21,703 nt of DNA from a virus. Location of the stretch: the IMG/VR virus record IMGVR_UViG_3300047177_000015, positions 1-21,703 of that record, one strand, 5' to 3'. The position numbers and the translations under genes were made by a program. This document shows, in pieces, positions 7,004 through 15,349 of the stretch. The notes below the pieces were generated by a model. The model was given only the letters and a program-made list of their open reading frames with translations, made no database searches and was not told the DNA's origin. Within the stretch, counting starts at the first letter, position 1. The number at the start of each line of letters is the position of its first letter.

Positions 7004-10000
7004 CTACTGCACCGTGCTGCAGACGGTGGGCGTGCTGCACGACACCGACAGCGACTGATGCGCTGTGTTCAGCGTCACGCTGGCCGCGCCGTTGATGGTG
7101 CCGCCGCTGGGTGCCGCGATGGTGAACGCCGTGCCGCCAGCCGCCGTGCCGCCGATGTCGGCGAAGGCGTAGCGATGCCGCAGCATCGGCTGCGCCGGCA
7201 TCGACACCGCCACAGCCGTCGCCGCGCCGTAGTTAAAGTCCAGCTCACTGTCGCTAAGCTGCACCGCCTGCGTCGCGCCCGAGGTCACGATGCGCGGCGC
7301 GGAGGCGAAGCTGGGCGCGCTGAACTCCATCTGCGCGGAGTTGGCGTTGTAGGTATCTTCGTAAGCCTTGATGCTCAGATGGCTGGCGTGTGCGACGCAA
7401 GCGCCGCCATAAGGGCCGGTGCCGTTCTGGCCGCCTTGCTGGCAGGATCCGAACGCCTCATAGCCGGTCTCCATCGGCGGCAGCAGCGGCTGAGTGCCGG
7501 TAAACTGCGTCGCCTCGCTGCGCTGGGTGTTGCTGTCCAGGTAGAACGAGAACAACGCGCTCCCGACGCCGGTCTGCGCCGAGGTGATGAGCGGCTGATA
7601 GTGGCCGCCGAACGTTTCGACGTTGCCGTCGAAGGCTGGCTGCCCGGTGGTCAAGACGCCGTTCGTCGTCAGCACGTAGCCATGCGTCCCGAGCACGCCG
7701 GCGAAGGTCAGATTCGTCAGATAGGACCCGTTGGTTGCCAGCACGACCGGAATGCCGGTGTCGGTAATCGGGTAGAACGAGTGATAGATCGCCACCGTGA
7801 CCGCAGCACTGCTCAACGTCGCCGTCGCCGGGTCGCTCAGCGTCAGAGTTTTGCCGTCCGCACTCACCGGATTCGTGGACACGCCAGGTTTGCCGATGGT
7901 GGTGTTCAGGCAGTTCGTGGAGGCGGCGATCATCCACGGGCAGGCAGCACTCCCCGCTCCGGGAATGCTGATCTGCCCGTAGCTATGCCCCTGATTGGCC
8001 AATGAGGCGCTGCACACCAGCGAGGTTTGACCGCTAGTGATGGAGCACGTGCCCGATGATGTGAAATTGTACAGGTAGCCACCCACCGTGTAGTCGGTCC
8101 CGTTCGTGCCCTCCACCAGTTCGTTGCCGGGATAGCCGGTCAGCATCGTGCTCGTCTGGCCGCCGATCCCGACAGGCGTTCCATAGGCACCGTTGCCGAT
8201 TCCCATGATGAGGTAGCCGCCGAGGTTCGACCAGAAGGTCGACGCGCTACCGGCCACGCTCTTGGTCTGGAATCCGAGTTCCCAGCCCATGACCGGCACA
8301 GGCCACTGGAATGGCGGCGTGGCGATGGCGCCGGTCGTGTAGTTTGCCCCCATGCCCTCCACTTCATCGGCACGGCGCAGCGGCCCGCGTTCGATGTCGA
8401 CTCCGGTCTGATACAGGATGTCGGTGCGGCCGGTGTCGAGCAGCCCGATGTGGCCGCCGCTGGCAAGCGTTCCCCACGTGTTGCTCTGCGGGTTGTAGTA
8501 GTCGCCGCTCTCCACCATCGACGCCTCCCAGCGCGAGATGAACAGCATGTTCTCTTGCTGGGCATAGCTGGCGTTGCTGGTGTTCCCCTGCGGATTGAAG
8601 GCCGCGGAATTGATGATGATGTCTGGGTTGCTGCCGCAAGTGGTCCGCCACGCCGCCGTCTGGGTATAGGCGATGACGTTCCACCATGCCGACACGTTCA
8701 AGTTCACAAGGTCATTTGAAAACCGGATTGTCAGCACGTCCGGGCAGTCGGCCTTGATGTAGCTGATCCACTGCGAACCCTGGTTCGTATACCACTGCGA
8801 AATGCTGGTCAGGTTGGTCGGCGGCACACCCGAGGCAGCGCCGATCACCGGCCCCGCCGGGTCGAGTTCCGACATCGTGGTAGCGCCGATGCAGCGGTTG
8901 TTCACGGTGATTCCAGGGAAGCCCAGAGGCGAACCCGCATTGGCGGTCTTGTAGCTCTCCTCGATGACTTTCGACAGCGAGCCGAAGAACGCCAGATGGT
9001 TGCTGCTCGGCGAGCACATGCTGTCGCCGGTCGCGTCCACCACGACGGGGCCGCCGGCCAGCGCCTTGCTGACCGCCTGCCGGTAGTTTTCGTTGCGGTT
9101 AAGCGTCACCGGAATTGCTTGCCGCGCGAATGGCGGCGTGCAGCGCGCGGCGTTGCGAAGGAATTGCGAGCCGATCGGATAGACGATGCGGCCGCCGTTG
9201 ACCGATCCATCGTTGCACAGCAGCACGTTCGCCACCGCCGCCGCGCTGGGCGTCACCCAGAACGGCTTGACTCCTTGCGGGAACGTGACTTCCGAGTAGC
9301 CGCTGTTGACCGCGTAGCTGAACAGCGAGATCAGCGCCGCGCTGTCGTCTGTGCCGCAGCGCAGTTCGTTGGGCGTCTGATGCCTCGTCACTCCGGCATT
9401 GGACGCCAGGGTGACGTGGAACGGGTCGGTGTAGCCGCTGATGGCGGCAATCAACTCCGCCCCAGCCGCGCCGATATTGCCGATGTCACAGGTCTGCCCG
9501 ACCATCGCCGGGGTGAACACCATCGGCCCGAACGACAATTGCACCGCATTGGCATTGGACAGCGTGTAGGGAGGTGCTGCCGCCAGCGTCGCGACGCTGC
9601 TGGTCGCCGACAGCACCGTGGTGGTGAAGTCCGCATTCGTGCCGGTCGGGTCGTGAATCGTTATCTGGATGCTCGATCCATCTCCCGCCGTCGTGTCCGA
9701 ATACAGGTAGGTCGCGTTGAACGCCCCGGCTGGGCAAGTCAACAGATTGCCGGACGTGGAGCAGAAGTTCAGCTCCATCGTGTTCTCGGCATTGTCTTGC
9801 GAGGCGGTGAACGGGGTGCTGGAGTTGCTGTAGGACCCGAACACCGAACCGCCGGTCGACGGCAGGAATGCCAGCCCGCTCGTGAAGGTGCCGCTGCTGC
9901 TCGGAGCGGGGTTCAGCGTCACCGTGTAGGGTCCTGTCCCGGTGATTGCGGTCACGATTGGGTTGTTCGACCATGTGGTGCCGGTTGCGAGCGAGACGGC

Positions 10001-10405
10001 TTTGATGCCGTTGCCCGCGACGTTGCCCAGCAGATAGCTCGGCAGGGTCACGCCGGACGGCAGCGTGATGACTGCCTGCGCGGTGCCGTTGGTGGTCACG
10101 CTGACGGTGCCCGCAGCGTAGACATAGGCCGCAGTGATGCCGAGGCTGGGCGAGCCGCTCGTTGTTTCGGTTGAGGACGGGTCCGACTGCGCGTTGGCGG
10201 CGATGGTCGGGCCGCCGAACGTGGCGGAGTCGAGCGGCGTCAACACGGTCGGCACCGCGCCCAGCGTCACCCGCCCAGCCGCGCCCGAGGCGACGAGGCC
10301 CGGCACCGTCTGGGTGGCGACTCCCGGCGCAGGCGCGGGCAGCGGCCCGCCAAACGCCGGAGGGGCACACACCAAGACTGTGGCGGCGAGGATCCATGCG
10401 CGCAT
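7004..10405 (-). CDS. Large exported tail-spike-like protein with SGNH-hydrolase-like motifs (1133 aa)
   Basis: The protein begins with a Sec-type signal peptide (MRAWILAATVLVCAPPAFGG, cleavage likely near residue 20) followed by a proline/alanine linker. The first 440 residues are Ser/Thr/Gly-rich beta sequence as in tail fibres. From about 455 a catalytic-type segment carries G460-D461-S462-M463, the block I pattern of SGNH/GDSL esterases, and S563-N564-D565, like block III. A clear DxxH block V is not seen. Such domains in tail spikes remove acetyl groups from surface polysaccharide. The C-terminal half is beta-rich with several cysteines. Start ATG follows AGGGGA at 8 bases. It comes directly after the 140-residue exported protein. 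Enzyme role is inference. Confidence 0.75.
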   Translation of the reverse strand: MRAWILAATVLVCAPPAFGGPLPAPAPGVATQTVPGLVASGAAGRVTLGAVPTVLTPLDSATFGGPTIAANAQSDPSSTETTSGSPSLGITAAYVYAAGTVSVTTNGTAQAVITLPSGVTLPSYLLGNVAGNGIKAVSLATGTTWSNNPIVTAITGTGPYTVTLNPAPSSSGTFTSGLAFLPSTGGSVFGSYSNSSTPFTASQDNAENTMELNFCSTSGNLLTCPAGAFNATYLYSDTTAGDGSSIQITIHDPTGTNADFTTTVLSATSSVATLAAAPPYTLSNANAVQLSFGPMVFTPAMVGQTCDIGNIGAAGAELIAAISGYTDPFHVTLASNAGVTRHQTPNELRCGTDDSAALISLFSYAVNSGYSEVTFPQGVKPFWVTPSAAAVANVLLCNDGSVNGGRIVYPIGSQFLRNAARCTPPFARQAIPVTLNRNENYRQAVSKALAGGPVVVDATGDSMCSPSSNHLAFFGSLSKVIEESYKTANAGSPLGFPGITVNNRCIGATTMSELDPAGPVIGAASGVPPTNLTSISQWYTNQGSQWISYIKADCPDVLTIRFSNDLVNLNVSAWWNVIAYTQTAAWRTTCGSNPDIIINSAAFNPQGNTSNASYAQQENMLFISRWEASMVESGDYYNPQSNTWGTLASGGHIGLLDTGRTDILYQTGVDIERGPLRRADEVEGMGANYTTGAIATPPFQWPVPVMGWELGFQTKSVAGSASTFWSNLGGYLIMGIGNGAYGTPVGIGGQTSTMLTGYPGNELVEGTNGTDYTVGGYLYNFTSSGTCSITSGQTSLVCSASLANQGHSYGQISIPGAGSAACPWMIAASTNCLNTTIGKPGVSTNPVSADGKTLTLSDPATATLSSAAVTVAIYHSFYPITDTGIPVVLATNGSYLTNLTFAGVLGTHGYVLTTNGVLTTGQPAFDGNVETFGGHYQPLITSAQTGVGSALFSFYLDSNTQRSEATQFTGTQPLLPPMETGYEAFGSCQQGGQNGTGPYGGACVAHASHLSIKAYEDTYNANSAQMEFSAPSFASAPRIVTSGATQAVQLSDSELDFNYGAATAVAVSMPAQPMLRHRYAFADIGGTAAGGTAFTIAAPSGGTINGAASVTLNTAHQSLSVSCSTPTVCSTVQ

Positions 10406-10408
10406 GAT

Positions 10409-10831
10409 CTAATTCCCCTGGCTGACGGAAACCACGGCCGCCGCCGTGCAGAAGACATGCACGCTGGCCAGCGTCACGCCGTCCGACAGAACGCTGGGCG
10501 GCGGTTCTACGATGTTCCACACGTAGCCGCCCGGTATCGGCGTGGAGGTCGCAGTCGCCGCCGTGCTGTCATCGGTCATGGTGCATGTCGCGTTGTTCGG
10601 GACGATCCGCAGCACGCGCGCGAACACCACGCTTGCCGTCGTGCCGGTCGGGGCCGTCCAGACCAAGGTGGACACACTGGCCGGCACGCTGACAGACACG
10701 TCCCCCTGCATGGTCTGGCCAGGGGCCAGCGGTGTGATCTCCATGCCGTTGTAGACCGCGCCCGCCTGTGCCCATGCGACGGCAGGGAGCAGGCACAGGG
10801 CCGCCGCCAGCGTCTTCATCGTGCCGCCCAT
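10409..10831 (-). CDS. Small exported protein between two spike genes (140 aa)
   Basis: A 140-residue protein with a clear N-terminal signal peptide: MGGTMKTLAAALCLLPAVAW followed by A and a likely cut before QAG. The mature part is beta-rich (GQTMQGDVSVSVPASVSTLV) with two cysteines in ATCTM and VFCTAA, perhaps forming a disulphide, which suits a periplasmic destination. The ATG has AGGAG at 7 bases and overlaps the end of the 755-residue gene by 16 bases; the gene is followed by the 1133-residue gene after 3 bases. No named family is recognised. It could be a chaperone or accessory subunit of the flanking exported spikes. Confidence 0.75.
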   Translation of the reverse strand: MGGTMKTLAAALCLLPAVAWAQAGAVYNGMEITPLAPGQTMQGDVSVSVPASVSTLVWTAPTGTTASVVFARVLRIVPNNATCTMTDDSTAATATSTPIPGGYVWNIVEPPPSVLSDGVTLASVHVFCTAAAVVSVSQGN

Positions 10832-13083
10832 GTGGTAGCTCCTGTCGACCGAGGAAGGAATGATGCCGAACCACCCGATACGATCACGGCGGCGGCGTTG
10901 GTGGCCCGTCCGTCGATAGCACTCCCAACAACAGGCCAGACATCGACCGGGCCAGAACTGCGGTTCACCACCACTTCAGCGCACGCTTGCGCCGGCTCGG
11001 CGAACAACCGCACGCCCCCAGCGCCGGCAGTGACCGTATTCGTGCAAGCGGTCAGCAACGTAGCCGCCGACTGCGCGCCGCTGTTGGCCACGCCATCCGC
11101 GTAGTAGGTCCCGGCCGCCGCCACGCTTGCATAGGTCAGCGGCGCGCCACACGACCCGATGCCGACCACGCCGCTCACATCGCCCCCGAGGCACGGCAAG
11201 CCGGCCAGCGCCGGTAGCTTCAACGCGGTCGAACCGGAAGCAGTGTCCACAGCTACCTCGCTGATCAGCGCCGACGCCGCCGGGTCCTCCGGGTAGATGT
11301 TGGTCGTGAACAGGTTCCAGACATCATCCGTGAAGTGCGCCGTCGTCATCCCGTCGGACACATAGGCCGCGCCGGAACCGTTCATGATGGTATTCGAGAT
11401 TTGGACAGCGCCGGAAAGCAGTTGCAGCCCGACACCCCCAGCAACTATGTTGTTCCGTAGCTGGGTGCCATGGATCGTAACGCCCGTTGCGGTGTTGCTC
11501 GAATTGGCAACTAGTTGGAAGGCGACGGACGACGTATAGCCATCGGTGAAGTTGATCGTGGCCGCATTATCGGTGACGTTGTATCCAACATTGATGGCAT
11601 CATTCTTGTCTGCTCCATCATAGGAGCAGTTCTGGCAGAACAAGCCGTTCAGCCCGACGCCGGCATGGAAGGCGACGGCGTGGGACAGGGAGAACAAGTT
11701 AAGCGCCTCGATATTTTCTGAATTGGTGAAATAGAACCCATCCCCTGCACGATAGCCGGTGTCGAAGTTCACCGTGCCCCCGGAGGTATAGGCGACGTTG
11801 CTGAAGGTGGCCGTGCCGGTGCCGTTAGCCGTTGCCAGGCTAGATGCCACGATGGCGCTGCCCGCCGGCATGATCCCCAGCACCGTGGCGGCCGGCAACC
11901 CCGCCGTAGCTACATGCATCCCTGGCACGATGCCTGTCATGCTCGACAGACCAGAGATGACCGAGGAGCCGAGATGTGTGGTGCCGGTGACGGATACCGG
12001 AGCCGTCTGCGATCCCTGCAGATCGATATGCGTGCTGTCCACCACCGTGACCGGGTACGGATAGTTGGCCGCAGCCATGCCGCCCACGCCTTGGATCGTG
12101 GCCCGCGAGCCGCTCGCGATCGATGCGTCGATCGCCGAAGCAAGCGTCAAGCGGATCAGCCCCGACCCGTTGTCCGCCGCGCCCGCGACGCTGTAAGAAG
12201 GAAGCGAGAACGTTTGGTTCTCGGTCAGGAACGGACCGCACTCGACATCCTTGAGCCGGCTCGGGTCCGTCGAGCCGTCGACGTGCAAGCAGGACGTATC
12301 ATCCAGGAACAACCCGTCCGCGTAGAACCGTGGATAGTTGGAAGCGATGCCTAGCGCAAACCCATAAACCCCGACATGGCGAAGGTGCACGTCCTTGCCC
12401 GTGGTGGTGATCCCCGTGCCGGCAAAGCTGGCGACCAACGCATAATTCTGCCCCGCGCTCGTTGGAGTAATCAGCCCCGCCTGCATGACGGAGACGTTTT
12501 CCATCGTGGTCGATGCGCCGAAGACCAGGGAGTAGGCTGGCGCGAATTGGATGACGCACGGAAGCGTGCTCCACGCGAAATTGTAGGGCTGCCCGAAGTT
12601 GTCCCCTACGCATTTCAGCGTCACGCCGCGAGGCACCGTGATGTTGCCGCTGGTTGCCAAGTAAACGGCCGGTGCGAGGACCAACACCTGCCCAACGTCA
12701 TTACCGATGCTGCCCGCCACCGAGGCGTTGAGTGCGTTCTGTAAGCACGTGCGCGCATCTGTCACCCCATCGTGCGGGCAAGAAAAATCATCCGCGTGAG
12801 GCTCGTCTGACGCACGTGACGCAAGCGTCCGCGCAGTACTGCCGACCGTGCCGATGGTGGTATTAGTCGAAGCAAGACCCCCAACTGCAACTGCTCCCAC
12901 ACTCGGAGCGGTCAACGTGACCACCGGCCCGGTCTGGCCGTTGACGGATGTGATGGTGCCGCCCCCGCCGCCGCCTCCGCCACCCCCAGGCGTGACCTGT
13001 TGGGCGTGCGCGGCCGCCGACGTGCAGACGCAGAGTGCGTATATCAAACCAGCACGGAGAATTCTCATGTTTTGGCTTTTCAT
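10816..13083 (-). CDS. Exported tail-spike-like protein with pectate-lyase-type beta-helix (755 aa)
   Basis: The N-terminus is a signal peptide (residues 6-27, MRILRAGLIYALCVCTSAAA then HA, cut before QQ). It is followed by a ten-glycine linker (33-42) and the fibre motif TSVNGQTGPVVTLTAPSVGA. From about residue 97 (DFSCPHDGVTDARTCLQNAL) the sequence has the opening of a right-handed beta-helix of the pectate-lyase type, continuing as repetitive beta sequence to the C-terminus. Spikes with this fold bind or cleave surface polysaccharide. Start choice is unclear: ATG at 13083, or ATG at 13068 that shares its CATG with the plus-strand gene; neither has a good ribosome binding site. Confidence 0.75.
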   Translation of the reverse strand: MKSQNMRILRAGLIYALCVCTSAAAHAQQVTPGGGGGGGGGGTITSVNGQTGPVVTLTAPSVGAVAVGGLASTNTTIGTVGSTARTLASRASDEPHADDFSCPHDGVTDARTCLQNALNASVAGSIGNDVGQVLVLAPAVYLATSGNITVPRGVTLKCVGDNFGQPYNFAWSTLPCVIQFAPAYSLVFGASTTMENVSVMQAGLITPTSAGQNYALVASFAGTGITTTGKDVHLRHVGVYGFALGIASNYPRFYADGLFLDDTSCLHVDGSTDPSRLKDVECGPFLTENQTFSLPSYSVAGAADNGSGLIRLTLASAIDASIASGSRATIQGVGGMAAANYPYPVTVVDSTHIDLQGSQTAPVSVTGTTHLGSSVISGLSSMTGIVPGMHVATAGLPAATVLGIMPAGSAIVASSLATANGTGTATFSNVAYTSGGTVNFDTGYRAGDGFYFTNSENIEALNLFSLSHAVAFHAGVGLNGLFCQNCSYDGADKNDAINVGYNVTDNAATINFTDGYTSSVAFQLVANSSNTATGVTIHGTQLRNNIVAGGVGLQLLSGAVQISNTIMNGSGAAYVSDGMTTAHFTDDVWNLFTTNIYPEDPAASALISEVAVDTASGSTALKLPALAGLPCLGGDVSGVVGIGSCGAPLTYASVAAAGTYYADGVANSGAQSAATLLTACTNTVTAGAGGVRLFAEPAQACAEVVVNRSSGPVDVWPVVGSAIDGRATNAAAVIVSGGSASFLPRSTGATTWAAR

Positions 13084-13225
13084 TGTCTTTGCTTGCTTCG
13101 GTCTGGTTGGTTTGCTGCTCTACGCAGCGGCGCGCGTAGCATGGGCGCTACTGCGCTTAGCAGTCTACCTAATACCAATCTTCTGTGTGGGTATGGCGCT
13201 ATGGGCGCTAGTGCTGGCCCTGTAG
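13067..13225 (+). CDS. Small two-span membrane protein on the opposite strand (52 aa)
   Basis: Translation from ATG 13067 gives 52 residues, MFWLFIVFACFGLVGLLLYA to ...FCVGMALWALVLAL, with two hydrophobic spans (about 2-22 and 31-52) separated by AARVAW. GGAGA at 13056-13060 lies 6 bases before the start. A longer reading frame runs upstream, but that part is antisense to the signal-peptide region of the spike gene. Its first 17 bases overlap the 5' end of that divergent gene. Size and hydrophobicity fit a holin-like or immunity-like phage membrane peptide. No function can be assigned. Confidence 0.5.
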   Translation: MFWLFIVFACFGLVGLLLYAAARVAWALLRLAVYLIPIFCVGMALWALVLAL

Positions 13226-13242
13226 CATAGCTAATTCAAGCC

Positions 13243-13302
13243 AAACGGCACACCGCCAGGCCGTTTTAGGGGCGGGGCTGGGGGTGTAGTAGCGGCCAGC
13301 GG
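13243..13302 (+). repeat. Dispersed intergenic repeat, copy C
   Basis: A hairpin AAACGGC (13243-13249) / GCCGTTT (13260-13266) with loop ACACCGCCAG is followed by a G-rich block and GTAGTAGCGGCCAGCGG. The same order of blocks occurs at 639-702 and, inverted, at 20123-20189. It lies between the ends of the convergent plus-strand membrane gene and the minus-strand HTH gene. Confidence 0.7.
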
Positions 13303-13313
13303 CCAAACTGGCC
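13301..13313. terminator. GC-rich hairpin between convergent genes
   Basis: GGCCA-AAC-TGGCC forms a short stem inside a larger nested inverted repeat that spans 13291-13324 (AGCGGCC to GGCCGCT). It lies just past the stop of the minus-strand HTH/zinc-ribbon gene. There is no U-tract, so intrinsic termination is unproven; it may be a 3'-end-protecting structure. Confidence 0.35.
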
Positions 13314-13322
13314 TGGCGGCCG

Positions 13323-13619
13323 CTAATAGGAGCTGGTTTGGTAGACGTCCATCTGCTTGCACGAGCGGCAGACGAAGTTGCCCTTTGAGATTGGCGTAAA
13401 GGGCTTCTGACAGCACAAGCATTTCCGATCGCCTATGGTCAGCTTAGATGGCGGTGTGGCCTGCGACGCGGAACTGCGCCTGTAGCGCTGTAGCACGTAG
13501 CGGACCTGAGTGACGGTCAATCCCAAATCCTGCGCAACGTCGGTGACGGTGCGCCCGGGAGTAGCGCTGGAGAGAATACGCTCAATCCTCTCCAGCGGTA
13601 TTAGCTGCCCTATCGGCAT
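13323..13619 (-). CDS. HTH and zinc-ribbon DNA-binding protein (98 aa)
   Basis: The first half (about residues 15-48) reads as a helix-turn-helix: SSATPGRTVTDVAQDLGLTV followed by TQVRYVLQRYR. The second half has four cysteines in CLCC (about 67-70) and CRSC (about 83-86), a short treble-clef or zinc-ribbon pattern. The start ATG overlaps the upstream TGA (TGATG). As the last gene before the structured gap, it could be a regulator of late genes or a DNA-packaging accessory protein. Targets cannot be inferred. Confidence 0.75.
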   Translation of the reverse strand: MPIGQLIPLERIERILSSATPGRTVTDVAQDLGLTVTQVRYVLQRYRRSSASQATPPSKLTIGDRKCLCCQKPFTPISKGNFVCRSCKQMDVYQTSSY

Positions 13620-13972
13620 CAGTTTGGTTTGACGCCTTGCTCGACCATTTGATCAAGCATCTGCTGCGCTTGTAGATGGTCCACCACAATCTCGGCAAAG
13701 GTCTTGGCGATTGCGTTGGCCACGGCCAGCCGTTCCAACGGTTCCAAATTTTGGACCATGTGGAGCAGCGTGGACGTGGTAAGGTTGATTAAAGGCGCGG
13801 CGTTAGTGTGTTCGCCGATGTCGTAGCAGCGCGTGCCAGTGCCGGTATTATCGTAGAACACCAGCAAGGATGCGGATTTGTCCGCGTAGCAGCCATTAGT
13901 CAAACCTTCCAGGAAGGTCTTTGCCGCCTTGGTCAGCGACGGCACACGCTCATTGTTACCGAGGACTAGCAT
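13619..13972 (-). CDS. Phage protein of unknown function (117 aa)
   Basis: A soluble protein of 117 residues starting MLVLGNNERVPSLTKAAKTF. It is predicted mixed alpha/beta with a helical end (LERLAVANAIAKTFAEIVVD followed by HLQAQQMLDQMVEQ). There are no signal peptide, membrane span or known motifs. It follows the acidic 207-residue gene by 2 bases and overlaps the HTH gene start, so it is co-translated with both. Unknown family. Confidence 0.75.
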   Translation of the reverse strand: MLVLGNNERVPSLTKAAKTFLEGLTNGCYADKSASLLVFYDNTGTGTRCYDIGEHTNAAPLINLTTSTLLHMVQNLEPLERLAVANAIAKTFAEIVVDHLQAQQMLDQMVEQGVKPN

Positions 13973-13974
13973 GA

Positions 13975-14598
13975 CTAGCCGCCGATTCCCACGCCTTTCT
14001 CATCACCGGATGCTTTTTTGATGCGCGGGCGCTCGAGTGCCTTGGGTTGACCTGCAACCTCCGACGCATCGGCGAGCTGGCCGCTGTCGAACTGGTAGTC
14101 GACTTCGTTCTCGTCCGTATTCTGACGATCCTCACCAACCGCGCCGACCACGGCATCCGGCTGTTGCTGCGCGTCCACGTCGCTGACGGCCTCGGTCGCG
14201 TCCTGGTAACCCGCATATGGGTGCGGTTCGTTTGGCTTATCCGGGCTGGCCGGATTCGGCTGGCCGGGGTAGCTGCCGGTGCTAGCCTCCTGGCCAGGGG
14301 CGACTTCTGTGCCGGGTGTGTCTGGACGCTTGTCGATCATCACCGTGCGCGGCCTGGCGGGTTGGTTGGCGCGTTCGGGGTGCGCAACCAGGTGCTCGAG
14401 TTCCGCGATGAGCGCACGGACGCTGTGACCCACGAACGCACGCGACACATCCAGCGCATGTTGCACGCCGGCCTGCCAGGTGTAGTTGTTTGCGACTGCT
14501 GCGGGGTCCGCCGTCGTGCTGTTGTCGGCCGGCTGCTGGAGAACTTCGTCGCCCTCGCGCACAACCGGGCCGGGGGTTGCAGTCATTGGATCGGACAT
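13975..14598 (-). CDS. Acidic, low-complexity phage protein (207 aa)
   Basis: The protein starts MSDPMTATPGPVVREGDEVL, with a good AGGAG site at 6 bases. Residues about 36-75 may be a short helical domain (NYTWQAGVQHALDVSRAFVG). The remaining two thirds are Asp/Glu/Gln/Pro-rich and most likely disordered, ending in a basic stretch (ALERPRIKKASGDEKGVGIG). Composition suggests a scaffold, inhibitor or linker protein, but position upstream of the head module is not diagnostic. No named family. Confidence 0.7.
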   Translation of the reverse strand: MSDPMTATPGPVVREGDEVLQQPADNSTTADPAAVANNYTWQAGVQHALDVSRAFVGHSVRALIAELEHLVAHPERANQPARPRTVMIDKRPDTPGTEVAPGQEASTGSYPGQPNPASPDKPNEPHPYAGYQDATEAVSDVDAQQQPDAVVGAVGEDRQNTDENEVDYQFDSGQLADASEVAGQPKALERPRIKKASGDEKGVGIGG

Positions 14599-14622
14599 TC
14601 TAACTCCTGTTGCCTTGTTGTG

Positions 14623-14886
14623 TTAGATAGCGGACTGATCATCGCCGATAGCGTGGACCGGCACGGTGTCCGGTGGGCCGGGCTTCTTGTTGCCATGCAG
14701 CAGCGCCCGCATGGACGCGTAGGGCATCGGCACCCACTTCATAATGCCGTTAAAGAAAACCCGACAAACAGGACGGTCGTGTTCGTCGGGTGTAAATTCA
14801 TCAGACACACCGACAGCGCTACGGGACATGTCGTAGCGCGTGCCGTCGACGTCGCGGAACGCGATACGTGTATCGTCGATATTCAT
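14623..14886 (-). CDS. Small phage protein of unknown function (87 aa)
   Basis: An 87-residue protein, MNIDDTRIAFRDVDGTRYDM at the N-terminus, with no membrane segment. Its ATG overlaps the TGA of the preceding 89-residue gene (ATGA), so translation is coupled. The central VCRVFFNGIMKWVPMPYASM has a compact beta/helix look. No function recognised. Confidence 0.7.
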   Translation of the reverse strand: MNIDDTRIAFRDVDGTRYDMSRSAVGVSDEFTPDEHDRPVCRVFFNGIMKWVPMPYASMRALLHGNKKPGPPDTVPVHAIGDDQSAI

Positions 14887-15152
14887 TTGATTTGCTCACT
14901 GTCCTCGACGTGCGCCAGCCGCGCATCGGGTAACACCGTTATACGGACAGCACGGAGAGCGCTGTCCCGTTCCTGCGCATCAAGCGCCAACGCATTTTCG
15001 CAGATTAAAGCAAGTGCTTCGTTGACGCGCGCCTTTGCTGTGTCCGGCGGTGTCTTGGCCAAGTGCTGCTGTTGGTAGTAGCGGTGCTGCTGTTGGTAGT
15101 AGCGGAATTGATCGCGGCGCATCTGGACGCAAACACGAAGATTGTTGCTCAT
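14883..15152 (-). CDS. Small phage protein with a YYQQQH repeat (89 aa)
   Basis: I use ATG 15152, giving MSNNLRVCVQMRRDQFRYYQ...; a longer upstream reading frame is antisense-free but overlaps two other genes. The start has GGAG 6 bases away and shares ATGA with the stop of the zinc-ribbon membrane protein. A 21-bp unit duplicated exactly at 15064-15084 and 15085-15105 encodes RYYQQQH twice. The rest is helical (AKARVNEALALICENALALD). Unknown function. Confidence 0.7.
   Translation of the reverse strand: MSNNLRVCVQMRRDQFRYYQQQHRYYQQQHLAKTPPDTAKARVNEALALICENALALDAQERDSALRAVRITVLPDARLAHVEDSEQIK
15064..15105 (-). repeat. Perfect 21-bp tandem duplication
   Basis: Two exact in-frame copies of 21 bp end in GGTAGTAGCGG. 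That last 11-base string also occurs in the dispersed intergenic repeat, possibly by chance. Confidence 0.85.
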
Positions 15153-15349
15153 TGCAAGCTCCACGCGACCAGCAGCCACAGCACCATACACACGATCGCC
15201 CAAAAGAAGACCGCCGGATGCGGGCCGGGCTTGCGCGCGTGCCAGCCACACGGGTTGCCTTTTCGCATCATGGTGTTGCAGTGAGGACAACGCTGCTGGT
15301 AGGTCGGTGGTGCGTTGACACACGGCGGCATCAGGTGCATCCGCTCCAT
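15149..15349 (-). CDS. Zinc-ribbon membrane protein (66 aa)
   Basis: Translation from ATG 15349, which overlaps the upstream TGA (TGATG), gives 66 residues. CPHC at 21-24 and C34-G-W-H37 could bind zinc. A single C-terminal membrane span (about 48-64, AVFFWAIVCMVLWLLVAW) follows a charged GWHARKPGPHP. The likely topology is N-terminus inside with a membrane-tethered zinc ribbon. A longer frame starting at 15463 is not used because its extra part overlaps the membrane-protein gene in another frame. Role unknown. Confidence 0.65.
   Translation of the reverse strand: MERMHLMPPCVNAPPTYQQRCPHCNTMMRKGNPCGWHARKPGPHPAVFFWAIVCMVLWLLVAWSLQ

Noticed and set aside
8996-10174. 392-residue plus-strand open frame
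   Set aside because: It is antisense to the 1133-residue spike gene, has arginine/alanine-rich composition from high-GC codon structure, and has no ribosome binding site.
9486-10520. 344-residue minus-strand open frame overlapping the spike start
   Set aside because: It is out of frame with two genes that have signal peptides and good start sites; its composition is that of a shadow frame.
14047-15078. 343-residue plus-strand frame
   Set aside because: It covers several minus-strand genes that have coupled starts and good ribosome binding sites.
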